From the NCBI GenBank assembly GCA_902602695.1, contig CACKRO010000009.1:1-48052 (forward strand): a stretch of 48,052 nt of DNA. The letters run 5' to 3'. Below the pieces are notes generated by a model. It was not told where the DNA came from. It saw nothing but the letters and a program-made list of their open reading frames with translations, and made no database searches. The stretch comes from an uncultured Alphaproteobacteria bacterium. Its GTDB lineage: Bacteria; Pseudomonadota; Alphaproteobacteria; HIMB59; GCA-002718135. The position numbers were made by a program, and so were the translations under genes. Below, piece after piece: positions 27,363 to 35,366 of the stretch. Numbering within the stretch: the first letter of the stretch is position 1; the number at the start of each line of letters is the position of its first letter.

Positions 27363-28946
27363 TTAATTATCTATTAATTTTTTTAGATAATCAATAGTTT
27401 CTCTTAATCCAAATAATTTAAAAAATGATCCTAGTCTAGGACCTTGATCCTGACCAAGCATTACTTGATATACTAGTTTAAAAAAATCTTTTAAGTTTTC
27501 AAATTCGTATTTTTTTCCTACTTCGTATAATAATGTTTGAATATCTTCAGATGAACTGTTTTCAGTAACCTCATTTTCTAAAACATTAATAATATCAATA
27601 AATACCTCTTTATTAGTACTATCAATCTCTAAAAATTTCTTTTTAGGCAAAATAAAATCTTCATAGAAATTTAATGCAAAGTCTATAAGGCGATCAAATT
27701 CAGGATTATTATCAGCATTAATTTGATCATCATATTTATTAATAAAAGACCAAATTACTTTTTTATCTTTAGAATTAGAGACATTTACAAGGTTAGTTAG
27801 GGTATTGAAATTTATTTCTGATTTGAATTCTTTTGGTTTTCCTGAATGAATATGCCAAATTGGATTATCATACTGTTTATTTTTATCTAATTTTGAGTAT
27901 GAATTATAATGAGAAAGATAATCATCTACGGTTTTAGGAATTACGTCAAAGTGAAGTTTCTTTGCTGATTTTGGTTTTTGAAACATATAGAGTGCAAGAC
28001 TCTCAGGAGAAGCATAACGAAGCCACTCATCTACACTAATACCATTTCCGACTGACTTAGAAATTTTTTCACCCTTTTCATCTAAAAACATTTCATAAAT
28101 TAGATTAGTAGGTGGTTTTTTATTTAATGCTTTACAAATCTTGGATCCTAAATCAACACTTTCTGTAAGATCTTTACCGCACATTTCATAATCAACATCA
28201 AACGACATCCATCTCATTGCCCAATCTACTTTCCATTGTAACTTACATTTTCCATTAATTACTTCTGTTTCAACGAACTTTTCTAAAGATGGATCTTTGT
28301 AAATAATTGTTTTTGAATCCATTTTATATTCTTCAATTTTTACCTGAAGTACCTCGCCTGAATTTTCACTTATTGGAAGAAATGGACTATAAGTTTCTTT
28401 TCTTTCTGCCCTTAGGGTAGGTAGAATAATATCTAATATTTTTGTATAGTTTTCAAATATGCTTAATATTGTTTCATTAAAATCTCCACTTTGATATTTC
28501 TCTGTTGAGCTAACAAAGTCATAGTCGAAATTAAACTCATCTAAAAAACTTTTAAGTTTTGCATTATTATGATGTCCAAAACTTTCATATTTACCGAATG
28601 GATCTGGTATAGAAGTAAGCGGCTTACCTATAAATTTTTCTAACATTTCTTTATTTGGAACGTTTTCAGGAACTTTTCTTAAACCATCCATATCATCAGA
28701 AAATGTGATTAGTTTTGTTGGGCAATCAATTATAGAGCTAAATGCATTTTTGACCATTGATGTTCTTACAACTTCACCAAAAGTTCCAATATGAGGTAAA
28801 CCTGAGGGACCATAACCAGTTTCTAATAATATATATCCTTTAGATGGAATTTTAAAATTTTGTAAACCACCATTTTTTTTAATGATTTGTAATGCTTCTT
28901 TAAAAGGCCAAGCTTTTAAGGATTGTGCTAATTCTTGATCAATCAT
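27363..28946 (-). CDS. lysS: Lysyl-tRNA synthetase, class I
   Basis: Charges tRNA-Lys using the class I Rossmann fold instead of the usual bacterial class II enzyme. The 527-aa protein has the HIGH-type motif (GPSGLPHIGT, HIGT at 52-55) and a KMSKS equivalent (KISKSVGNG). Further family stretches are DDMDGLRKVP and QGPRLGSFFKLFG at the C-terminus. Class I LysRS is typical of Archaea, spirochaetes and alphaproteobacteria, which supports the taxonomic call. It overlaps the upstream marR by 8 bases. The lysK symbol is also used for class I enzymes. Confidence 0.95.
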   Translation of the reverse strand: MIDQELAQSLKAWPFKEALQIIKKNGGLQNFKIPSKGYILLETGYGPSGLPHIGTFGEVVRTSMVKNAFSSIIDCPTKLITFSDDMDGLRKVPENVPNKEMLEKFIGKPLTSIPDPFGKYESFGHHNNAKLKSFLDEFNFDYDFVSSTEKYQSGDFNETILSIFENYTKILDIILPTLRAERKETYSPFLPISENSGEVLQVKIEEYKMDSKTIIYKDPSLEKFVETEVINGKCKLQWKVDWAMRWMSFDVDYEMCGKDLTESVDLGSKICKALNKKPPTNLIYEMFLDEKGEKISKSVGNGISVDEWLRYASPESLALYMFQKPKSAKKLHFDVIPKTVDDYLSHYNSYSKLDKNKQYDNPIWHIHSGKPKEFKSEINFNTLTNLVNVSNSKDKKVIWSFINKYDDQINADNNPEFDRLIDFALNFYEDFILPKKKFLEIDSTNKEVFIDIINVLENEVTENSSSEDIQTLLYEVGKKYEFENLKDFFKLVYQVMLGQDQGPRLGSFFKLFGLRETIDYLKKLIDN

Positions 28947-29400
28947 TTAATTTTGCTCTAATTCTAATTTTTTTACCCAATAACAACTTTAATGAATTTG
29001 TGAAATTAAAAATTTCAGTTCCTAATTTATTAAATAATTCATTTTCTAAATCTACAATATTATCAATAATATTATTAATTAAATCATTCCCTGCTACAGT
29101 TAGAATTAAACTATCAGATCTTTTATCTTGGGGTTGCTGTTTTGATATTAACTTCTTTTCTTCTAGTTTAGAAACACGCAAGCTAACAACTGATCTATCA
29201 ATTGATGCATTTTTACATATATCCTGTTGACTAATATTTATGTTTTCTTGCTGTAATATATAAATTGTCTCGAGAATAAGATATTCATTTAATGTGATTT
29301 GACTCTCTTTTAATTTTTGTCTTACTTTAGATTGCCATAAGTTTGATGTTTGCCAAATTAATAATGCTAATCTATTCTCATTAAGAGAAGTGTCTGCCAT
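28939..29400 (-). CDS. MarR-family transcriptional regulator
   Basis: A 153-aa winged-helix regulator. The N-terminal and C-terminal helices form the dimer interface, and the central DNA-binding part shows ISQQDICKNASIDRSVVSLRVSKLEEKKLISKQ with the wing QDKRSDSLILT. A near-perfect palindrome lies just upstream of its start, strongly suggesting negative autoregulation. The gene overlaps lysS by 8 bases, so synthetase and pyrD expression could fall under it. The ligand is unknown; MarR proteins commonly sense phenolic or oxidising compounds. Confidence 0.88.
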   Translation of the reverse strand: MADTSLNENRLALLIWQTSNLWQSKVRQKLKESQITLNEYLILETIYILQQENINISQQDICKNASIDRSVVSLRVSKLEEKKLISKQQPQDKRSDSLILTVAGNDLINNIIDNIVDLENELFNKLGTEIFNFTNSLKLLLGKKIRIRAKLND

Positions 29401-29406
29401 AGTTTT

Positions 29407-29425
29407 TATACAAACTGTTTGTATA
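29407..29425. promoter_or_regulatory. Putative MarR operator (9-bp inverted repeat, 1-bp spacer)
   Basis: The 19-base sequence TATACAAAC-T-GTTTGTATA is a perfect inverted repeat around one central base. A second perfect 12-base palindrome, TTTGTATACAAA, overlaps it at 29418-29429. It ends 6 bases before the marR ATG and covers the presumed -10 region of the marR promoter, the classic place for an autorepressor site. Size and symmetry fit MarR-type dimers. Confidence 0.65.
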
Positions 29426-29446
29426 CAAATTAATAATTTATGTCAA
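29420..29446 (-). promoter_or_regulatory. Candidate marR-lysS promoter
   Basis: Reading leftward, TTGACA (29446-29441) is a consensus -35 directly after the ferredoxin stop, and TATACA (29425-29420) follows after 15 bases as a -10 inside the operator palindrome. The spacing is a little short, but the overlap with the palindrome makes this the best promoter-operator arrangement in the window. Confidence 0.5.
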
Positions 29447-29448
29447 TA

Positions 29449-29760
29449 CTATTCTGGTGCAATTTCTATCTCTAAGCCATCAAGCTCTTCAGAAAGATCA
29501 ATTTGACAAGATAATCTGGAATTATTTTTAACATCAAAAGCTTGATCTAGCATAGATTCCTCATCATCATCCATATTTTTCAGCTTGTTTGTCCATTTTT
29601 CATCAATATAAACATGACAGGTAGCGCAAGCACAACATCCTCCACACGAAGCTTCAATATCGTAGCCATTGTCTCTAAGAGTTTCCATTAATGTAAAATT
29701 ACTATCATATTCAATTTCAGACTTTTTACCTGATCTATCAGTGATTACTAACTTTGGCAT
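29449..29760 (-). CDS. [2Fe-2S] ferredoxin, adrenodoxin type
   Basis: A 103-aa electron carrier. The four cluster cysteines are Cys39, Cys45, Cys48 (CGGCCACATCHVY) and Cys85 (SRLSCQI), the vertebrate-type ferredoxin arrangement. The acidic helix DDDEESMLDQAFDV is the usual docking surface for a reductase. Its ATG overlaps the stop of the upstream ferredoxin-NADP reductase gene by one base (TAATG), so reductase and ferredoxin are probably a working pair. The isc-associated ferredoxin is an alternative, but no isc genes are near. Confidence 0.93.
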   Translation of the reverse strand: MPKLVITDRSGKKSEIEYDSNFTLMETLRDNGYDIEASCGGCCACATCHVYIDEKWTNKLKNMDDDEESMLDQAFDVKNNSRLSCQIDLSEELDGLEIEIAPE

Positions 29761-30770
29761 TAAACGCCTAGTTTTTTCTGAAGTTCTTTAGAAGATGTTG
29801 TGTATCTAAAAATGTTTTTCTTATCAGGAAAGCAATACTTGAATACTTCTTGAGCCATTAAGGCAGACTCGTGAAATCCTGATAGAATAAGCTTAAGTTT
29901 TCCTGGATACCAATTTATGTCACCAATCGCAAAGATTGAAGGTGTAGAAGTTTCAAATTTTTCAGTGTCCACTTTAATTAAGTTCTCGTGTAAGTTTAAA
30001 CCCCATTCTGCAATTGGACCAAGTTCCATTTTTAACCCAAAAAATGGCAAAAGGTAATCTACTTCAATTTTTGATCTTTCATTATCGTTTTCATATTCAA
30101 GCATTATTTTACTATCTTGAATCTTTGAAATTTTTTTTATTTGGCCTTTTAAAAATTTAATTTTTCCTTTTGTTTCCAATTCTTGCATTTTTGAAACGGA
30201 ATCCGGTGCTGCTCTAAACTCTTTTCTTCTATGTATTAGAGTTACATTTGAAACCTTAGATAATTCATTTGTCCAATCCAAAGCAGAATCTCCTCCTCCT
30301 GCAATTAAGAGTTTTTTATCCTTAAATATTGATTTGTCTCGAATTGCATAAAAAACATTCTTATTTTCGAAATTTTCAACATTCTCAATTGGAGGTTTTC
30401 GTGGTACGAAGCTTCCTGCTCCTGCAGCTATAACTATACATTTTGCTTCAACTTTTGTTCCTATATTAGTCTCTACAATCCAACCATATTCTGTTTTTGC
30501 AATTTTCTCAACTTGTTGGTTTAAATGAAATTTAGGCTTAAACGGGTTTATCTGTTTAATTAACTCTTCAGTTAATTCTTGTCCTGTAATAACTGGTCTT
30601 GAAGGAATATCATAAATTGGTTTATCTGGGTACAATTCAGCGCACTGACCTCCAACCTTATCTAAATTATCAATTAAATGACATTTTATATTTAAGAGAC
30701 CTAATTCAAATATAGCAAATAAGCCAACCGGACCTGCGCCTATAATTACTACATCAGTTTTTTCTGTCAT
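29760..30770 (-). CDS. Ferredoxin/flavodoxin-NADP(+) reductase, thioredoxin-reductase-like type
   Basis: A flavoprotein passing electrons between NADPH and ferredoxin. The FAD motif is VVIIGAGPVGLFA near the N-terminus, followed by GGQCAELYPDKPIYDIPS, which marks the TrxR-like FNR group; the NADP motif is IAGGGDSALDW and the C-terminal FAD contact AIGDINWYPGKLKLILSG. No CxxC redox pair typical of thioredoxin reductase is present. The frame extends to a TTG at 30824, but ATG 30770 gives the normal N-terminus (MTEKTDVVIIG) and 336 aa, so I place the start there. The ferredoxin gene follows directly. Confidence 0.93.
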   Translation of the reverse strand: MTEKTDVVIIGAGPVGLFAIFELGLLNIKCHLIDNLDKVGGQCAELYPDKPIYDIPSRPVITGQELTEELIKQINPFKPKFHLNQQVEKIAKTEYGWIVETNIGTKVEAKCIVIAAGAGSFVPRKPPIENVENFENKNVFYAIRDKSIFKDKKLLIAGGGDSALDWTNELSKVSNVTLIHRRKEFRAAPDSVSKMQELETKGKIKFLKGQIKKISKIQDSKIMLEYENDNERSKIEVDYLLPFFGLKMELGPIAEWGLNLHENLIKVDTEKFETSTPSIFAIGDINWYPGKLKLILSGFHESALMAQEVFKYCFPDKKNIFRYTTSSKELQKKLGV

Positions 30771-30823
30771 ATGTGAAAAATAACAACTTTTTTTATTATT
30801 TCTAGGGATTATATATATTCTCA

Positions 30824-31879
30824 ATGAATTACGCTAATACTTCAAAATATTATAATCCTGCGATTTATATATGGCTATTAACAATAACCGCAATGGTTTT
30901 ATTAATTATAGTAATAGGTGGTCTTACAAGATTAACCGACTCTGGACTTTCTATGACCGACTGGCGTCCAATTTTAGGTATAATTCCTCCACTGAGTTTA
31001 GAAAGTTGGTTGGTTGTTTTCGAAATGTATAAACAAACACCAGAATACAAAATAGTTAACAAAAATATGACATTAAATGAGTTTAAATATATTTTTTGGT
31101 GGGAGTGGTTTCATAGAATATTTGCAAGAGCCATAGGAATTGTCTTTCTAATACCCTTAATTTATTTCAGTTTTAAAAAGCAAATTCAATCATCACTGTA
31201 TATAAGGCTTGGTATTGTCTTTGTGTTCGGTTTGTTTCAAGCGGTTATTGGGTGGTGGATGGTAAAGAGTGGTTTGACAGAAAATCCTTATGTAAGCCCT
31301 TATAGACTTACTTTTCATCTTTTAAATGCTCTTATAATTTTTTCTATACTATTATGGATAGCAATGGATTACAGATATTCTTCTACTATAAGTTTTTTAT
31401 CTAATCCAAAGACAATTGAATTTTATATTTTAATTGCTGTAATCCTAATATTTTTCACAATTGCAACAGGAGGATTTATGGCAGGAACCAACTCTGGACA
31501 ATCTTTTAATACTTTTCCATTAATGAATGGAAAAATTATACCTGATGATTACATTATTGATGATTTAGGTGTTTATAATATTTTTGAAAATACGGTCGCA
31601 ATAAATTTTAACCACCGCTGGTTATCAATATTTGTTTTTTTTTATATCCTATTTGTATGTTTTAGATTTATTAAATTTGATAATAAAAACGTTTCAAGTA
31701 TTCTTGTATATTTAATTCTATTCTTTCTAACCTTACAAGTAATTTTAGGTATTATTACTCTTTTAAGTAATGTTTACTTACCAGTCGCAAGTTTACATCA
31801 AACTAATTCAATTTTGTTATTATCAACTTTGTTAATTAGTTATCATCAAATTAAAATTAGAAAGGTTAAAAATGTCTAA
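30824..31879 (+). CDS. ctaA: Heme A synthase (COX15/CtaA)
   Basis: Membrane monooxygenase that oxidises the C8 methyl of heme O to give heme A for aa3-type cytochrome oxidase. The 351-aa protein has about eight membrane spans. COX15 hallmarks are GGLTRLTDSGLSMTDWRPI, WWEWFHRIFARAIG, LTFHLLNAL, the second-half NFNHRWLSIF and SLHQTNSI, giving the heme-ligand histidines. It is divergent from the FNR gene and overlaps the SDR gene downstream by 8 bases. The ctaB and cox genes are outside the window. Confidence 0.96.
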   Translation: MNYANTSKYYNPAIYIWLLTITAMVLLIIVIGGLTRLTDSGLSMTDWRPILGIIPPLSLESWLVVFEMYKQTPEYKIVNKNMTLNEFKYIFWWEWFHRIFARAIGIVFLIPLIYFSFKKQIQSSLYIRLGIVFVFGLFQAVIGWWMVKSGLTENPYVSPYRLTFHLLNALIIFSILLWIAMDYRYSSTISFLSNPKTIEFYILIAVILIFFTIATGGFMAGTNSGQSFNTFPLMNGKIIPDDYIIDDLGVYNIFENTVAINFNHRWLSIFVFFYILFVCFRFIKFDNKNVSSILVYLILFFLTLQVILGIITLLSNVYLPVASLHQTNSILLLSTLLISYHQIKIRKVKNV

Positions 31880-32597
31880 TAAAAATATATTTGTCTTTGG
31901 GGGAACGGGTTCTATTGGAAAAGCATTATCAAAAAAACTGAAGAGTAATAACTTTGATCCAATAATTATTTCTAGAAATGAGATAGAATTAAAACAATTA
32001 TCTGGGGAAATTGGTTGCGAATATAAAGTTTGTGATGTTTTAGATTTTGATAAAGTTAAAAGCATTTCAGAAGAATACAAAGATAGATTATGCGGTATAG
32101 CTTATTGTGTTGGTTCTATAAATTTGAAACCTCTCAAAATGACTAAAGATGAAGATTTTATTGATTCTTTTAAAATAAATACACTTAGTGCCATAAATGC
32201 AATTAAATTTAATCAAGAAACTCTGGCTAAAAATAATGGCAGTATTCTTCTTTATTCAACTATTGCGGTAAAACAAGGCTTTACTAATCATACAATAGTC
32301 TCGACAGCAAAAGGTGCCATTGAAGGTCTTACTTTAAGCTTAGCTGCAGAATTTGCTCCAAAAATTAGAGTAAATTGTATAGCGCCAAGTTTAACTGACG
32401 CAAAAATGACACAAAAGTTACTTAGTAATGCAACTATTAAGAAAGCAATTGAAAATATGCATCCTCTACCTAAAATTGGATCTGGTGATGATTTCTCTGA
32501 CATAGGAAGTTTTCTATTAAGTGATAAAAATAGTTGGATTACTGGACAAATATTTCATATAGATGGAGGAAGATCATCATTAAGAATTAAATCGTGA
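31872..32597 (+). CDS. SDR-fold protein lacking the catalytic tyrosine
   Basis: A 241-aa short-chain dehydrogenase/reductase-fold protein. It has the nucleotide-binding loop FGGTGSIG near the N-terminus, a degenerate NNAG region (CVGSINLKPL), a catalytic-type Ser (YSTIAVKQG) and the C-terminal TGQIFHIDGG. The active-site YxxxK is VSTAK, so the Tyr is replaced by Val while the Lys remains. A subfamily with the pattern NHxxIxxAKGAxEGL is known to me from other bacteria, so this is probably inherited and not recent damage. It overlaps ctaA by 8 bases and the next gene by 4 (GTGA). Reaction unknown. Confidence 0.82.
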   Translation: MSNKNIFVFGGTGSIGKALSKKLKSNNFDPIIISRNEIELKQLSGEIGCEYKVCDVLDFDKVKSISEEYKDRLCGIAYCVGSINLKPLKMTKDEDFIDSFKINTLSAINAIKFNQETLAKNNGSILLYSTIAVKQGFTNHTIVSTAKGAIEGLTLSLAAEFAPKIRVNCIAPSLTDAKMTQKLLSNATIKKAIENMHPLPKIGSGDDFSDIGSFLLSDKNSWITGQIFHIDGGRSSLRIKS

Positions 32598-33277
32598 AAT
32601 ATATCTTTATAATTTGTTTATCTCTTTTTTCATTTAGCGTTTTTAGTCAGCCGTTTCCGATACCTGAAGATAATGAGGTAAGTTATGATGTTATTAGAAA
32701 AAAGAAAAATATTGGGAGCTTAGTATCAAAATTTATAGAAAATGAAGATAGTGTCGTTATACATTCAGTCTTAAAGATAAATGTTAAGGTTTTATTTATT
32801 CCAGCATACAAATTTTTTCAAGAAACAAAAGAAACTTGGACAAATGGTGAGTTTGTATCAATAGATGGATTTACAGACTTTGAAGATGATCGAGAATATA
32901 AAATAATTGGAAATGATGAAAACAATTTTTTTATTGCTAGTGGTATGGATGGACAATTAAAATTAGATAAAAATATAGTACCATTAAATTATTGGAATCT
33001 CGAAATGTTAAATGAAAGAGAAGTATTTGATACTCAAAAGGGTATTGTAAGAACTATAAAAGTAAACAAACTTGAAGATGAAAAAATTAAAATTAATGAC
33101 ATTGAAATATTAACTAACAAGTATCTTTTCAATGCATCAAAAAATCCAAAGGATAAAGGACCGTTCCCAGAATATACACTTTGGTATTTTGAAAAAGAAC
33201 TCGTAAAAATGGAATTCAAAAACCCAAATGATAAAAAAAATATTATTACAATAATTCGTAATGATTGGAGTCAATAG
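32594..33277 (+). CDS. Exported DUF6134-like protein
   Basis: A 227-aa secreted protein of unknown function. A Sec signal peptide (KYIFIICLSLFSFSVFS, likely cut before QPFP) precedes a beta-rich domain with VSYDVIRKKKNIGSLVSKF, LFIPAYKFFQETKETWTNGEF, LNYWNLEML and EYTLWYFEKELVKMEF. I relate this to DUF6134 by recall. The pattern suggests an incomplete beta barrel or lipocalin-like body. The start is GTG at 32594, overlapping the preceding TGA (GTGA), and the stop TAG is directly followed by the next gene. It is the third gene of the ctaA unit. Confidence 0.75.
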   Translation: MKYIFIICLSLFSFSVFSQPFPIPEDNEVSYDVIRKKKNIGSLVSKFIENEDSVVIHSVLKINVKVLFIPAYKFFQETKETWTNGEFVSIDGFTDFEDDREYKIIGNDENNFFIASGMDGQLKLDKNIVPLNYWNLEMLNEREVFDTQKGIVRTIKVNKLEDEKIKINDIEILTNKYLFNASKNPKDKGPFPEYTLWYFEKELVKMEFKNPNDKKNIITIIRNDWSQ

Positions 33278-34039
33278 TTGAAAACTATATGGATTACCGG
33301 TGGATCTTCAGGTATTGGTTTTGCTACAGCAAAAGAATTTATAACTAATAATTGGAATGTTGTAATTTCTTCAAGCAATAAAATAAAACTTGAATCTGCA
33401 AAAAAAAAATTAGAACTAAATAATAATAATAAAAATTCAGTTCATGCTATTGTATGTGATATTTCTTCAAAAAATAATGTTGATGAAACGATTAATTCTA
33501 TAGAAAAGAATATTGGTAAAATTGATATAGCATTATTAAATGCATCGGCTTATAGTCCAAACAAAAATCAAATATTTGATATTTCAAACTACGAATTACT
33601 AGTAGATGTAAATATCAAAGGCACTTTGTATTGTGTTAACAAATTAAAAGATGTTATGAAAAATAGAAATAATACGATAGCTATTATTTCTTCACCATTG
33701 GGATATAGAGGTTGGCCAACAGCTGGGGCATATGGTATTTCTAAGGCAGCACAATTAAGCTTGAGTGAAAGCTTGTATTTTGATTTCAAAAAGTTGAACA
33801 TTAATGTTAGAGTCATATGTCCAGGTTTTATTGATACCGAAGCAACCAAAAAAAATAGCTTCAAAATGCCTTTTTTAAAAAGTGCTGAATATGCAGGAAA
33901 AAAAATATTTGATAGACTAACTAAAGGTACAGAATTTGAAATAATTTTTCCGTATTTGATTGTATATTTTTTTAAATTTACAAGGATATTGCCTTACAAA
34001 ATATATTTTTATATTTGGAAAAAATTAGGAAATTTTTAG
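33278..34039 (+). CDS. SDR family NAD(P)-dependent oxidoreductase
   Basis: A 253-aa short-chain dehydrogenase with complete motifs: IWITGGSSGIG at the N-terminus, the NAS block (LLNASAYSP), catalytic Ser in ISSPLGYRG and YGISK (Tyr and Lys). The C-terminus ends in a hydrophobic, aromatic stretch (IIFPYLIVYFFKFTRILPYKIYFYIW) that could attach to the membrane. The start is a TTG directly after the previous TAG, supported by a GGAG Shine-Dalgarno at 33267-33270 and by the nucleotide-binding strand beginning at residue 3. The substrate is unknown. It ends the ctaA unit and overlaps opposing pfkA by 4 bases. Confidence 0.86.
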   Translation: MKTIWITGGSSGIGFATAKEFITNNWNVVISSSNKIKLESAKKKLELNNNNKNSVHAIVCDISSKNNVDETINSIEKNIGKIDIALLNASAYSPNKNQIFDISNYELLVDVNIKGTLYCVNKLKDVMKNRNNTIAIISSPLGYRGWPTAGAYGISKAAQLSLSESLYFDFKKLNINVRVICPGFIDTEATKKNSFKMPFLKSAEYAGKKIFDRLTKGTEFEIIFPYLIVYFFKFTRILPYKIYFYIWKKLGNF

Positions 34040-35121
34040 TTTGTTTCACCAATATAAATTCCAAGACCTTCAGCAACTTTGATTAAAGGATCATTTTTTT
34101 GAACAGTTTTTGAATATCCAGCAACTTGGCTAAGCATCAAATCTTGTACTCCTCTGTCTTTCCATACAACTACTCTGTTAAATTTTTTCTTTGCAATTAA
34201 ATCAACAGCATAAACACCAAAGGCACTTGCAATTAAACGATCTCTATGAGTTGGTTGAGCACCTCTTTGAACATGTCCTAGAACTGTAACTCTTGTTTCA
34301 GAGTCTGTTATTTTATAGATTTCATCACCAAGATAATTTCCAATCCCTCCAAGGCGCACCTCTCCATCAATATATTTCACTGTAGCTTTTTTACCATTTT
34401 CTTTTTTTACAGCTTCTGCAACAACAATTAATGCATGATTTCTTCCTTTAGACCTAAGTTTCTCAATATGATCAGCAATAGATTTTATAGAATATTGAAT
34501 CTCGGGAATCAAAATAACATCTGCTCCTCCAGCTATTCCTGCATTCAAAGCAATATGACCTGCATCTCTACCCATTACTTCTAAAATCATTACTCTTCTG
34601 TGACTAGCAGCTGTTGGTTGAAGCATATCTAATGCATTTGTTGCAACATCAACTGCAGTATCATATCCAATAGATAGCTCATTATGCTTTACATCATTAT
34701 CAATAGTCTTTGGAATACCTACAAAATTTATATTTCCCTTTTTTGTAATACTTTGTAGGATTTTTAAACTTCCATCTCCGCCAATACCTATTAGTGCATC
34801 TATTCCTAATTTTTTAAAACCTTCTATAACTAAATCAGATGAGTCAATTTTTTTTCCATTCCTTATAATTTTTTTAAAAGGGTTGCCTTTATTATTTGAT
34901 CCCAAAAAAGTTCCACCCATTCTCATTAAGTTACCCTCAAAATTTTGAGGGTCTAATTTGATAACGTCCAATGGCTCTTTCAACAATCCTAATGTTCCAT
35001 CTTTAATTCCGTAAACTTCCCATTTATACTTATTGTGTGCTCTTAAGGTAACAGCTCTAATTACTGCATTTAAACCTGCACAATCTCCACCACTAGTTAA
35101 AATAGCTATTTTTTTTACCAC
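34036..35121 (-). CDS. pfkA: 6-phosphofructokinase (ATP- or mixed-type)
   Basis: Phosphorylates fructose 6-phosphate, the committed step of Embden-Meyerhof glycolysis. The 361-aa protein has LTSGGDCAGLNAVIRA, GIGGDGSL (Asp116, Gly117) and PKTIDND with catalytic Asp141. Gly at the position of E. coli residue 104 favours ATP, whereas Lys138 at the position of residue 124 is typical of PPi-dependent enzymes; the combination recalls the group III ATP/mixed clade. The phosphoryl donor should not be assumed. Many SAR11 genomes lack this gene, so its presence next to a downstream pyk is informative. It starts 44 bases from the divergent DUF465 gene. Confidence 0.93.
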   Translation of the reverse strand: MVKKIAILTSGGDCAGLNAVIRAVTLRAHNKYKWEVYGIKDGTLGLLKEPLDVIKLDPQNFEGNLMRMGGTFLGSNNKGNPFKKIIRNGKKIDSSDLVIEGFKKLGIDALIGIGGDGSLKILQSITKKGNINFVGIPKTIDNDVKHNELSIGYDTAVDVATNALDMLQPTAASHRRVMILEVMGRDAGHIALNAGIAGGADVILIPEIQYSIKSIADHIEKLRSKGRNHALIVVAEAVKKENGKKATVKYIDGEVRLGGIGNYLGDEIYKITDSETRVTVLGHVQRGAQPTHRDRLIASAFGVYAVDLIAKKKFNRVVVWKDRGVQDLMLSQVAGYSKTVQKNDPLIKVAEGLGIYIGETN

Positions 35122-35165
35122 AGGGCGTTTATATACTAATATTATATTTTTACTTATTTATTTTC

Positions 35166-35366
35166 ATGGACGACATAGACAAACTTATAGAAATTTTAAA
35201 AAATTTTGAACAAGAACATAGAGATCTTGATGAAATACTTATAAGACTTCAAGAAAAAAATACTGTAAATTTTTTACAAATTCAAAGGTTAAAAAAAAGA
35301 AAATTAATTCTAAAAGATAAAATATTAGAAATTCAAAATAAATTAGAGCCAGATAGTATAGCTTAA
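35166..35366 (+). CDS. DUF465 (YdcH-like) small coiled-coil protein
   Basis: A 66-aa highly charged, all-helical protein. The C-terminal pattern QRLKKRKLILKDKILEIQNKL matches DUF465, which forms a short antiparallel coiled hairpin. Function unknown; many alphaproteobacteria carry several copies. The ATG at 35166 is a clear start and the stop overlaps the opposing coq9 stop by 4 bases (TTAA). Confidence 0.8.
   Translation: MDDIDKLIEILKNFEQEHRDLDEILIRLQEKNTVNFLQIQRLKKRKLILKDKILEIQNKLEPDSIA

Noticed and set aside
28925-29230. 101-aa open frame on the plus strand across marR
   Set aside because: Antisense to the MarR winged helix; composition follows from the complement of marR codons.
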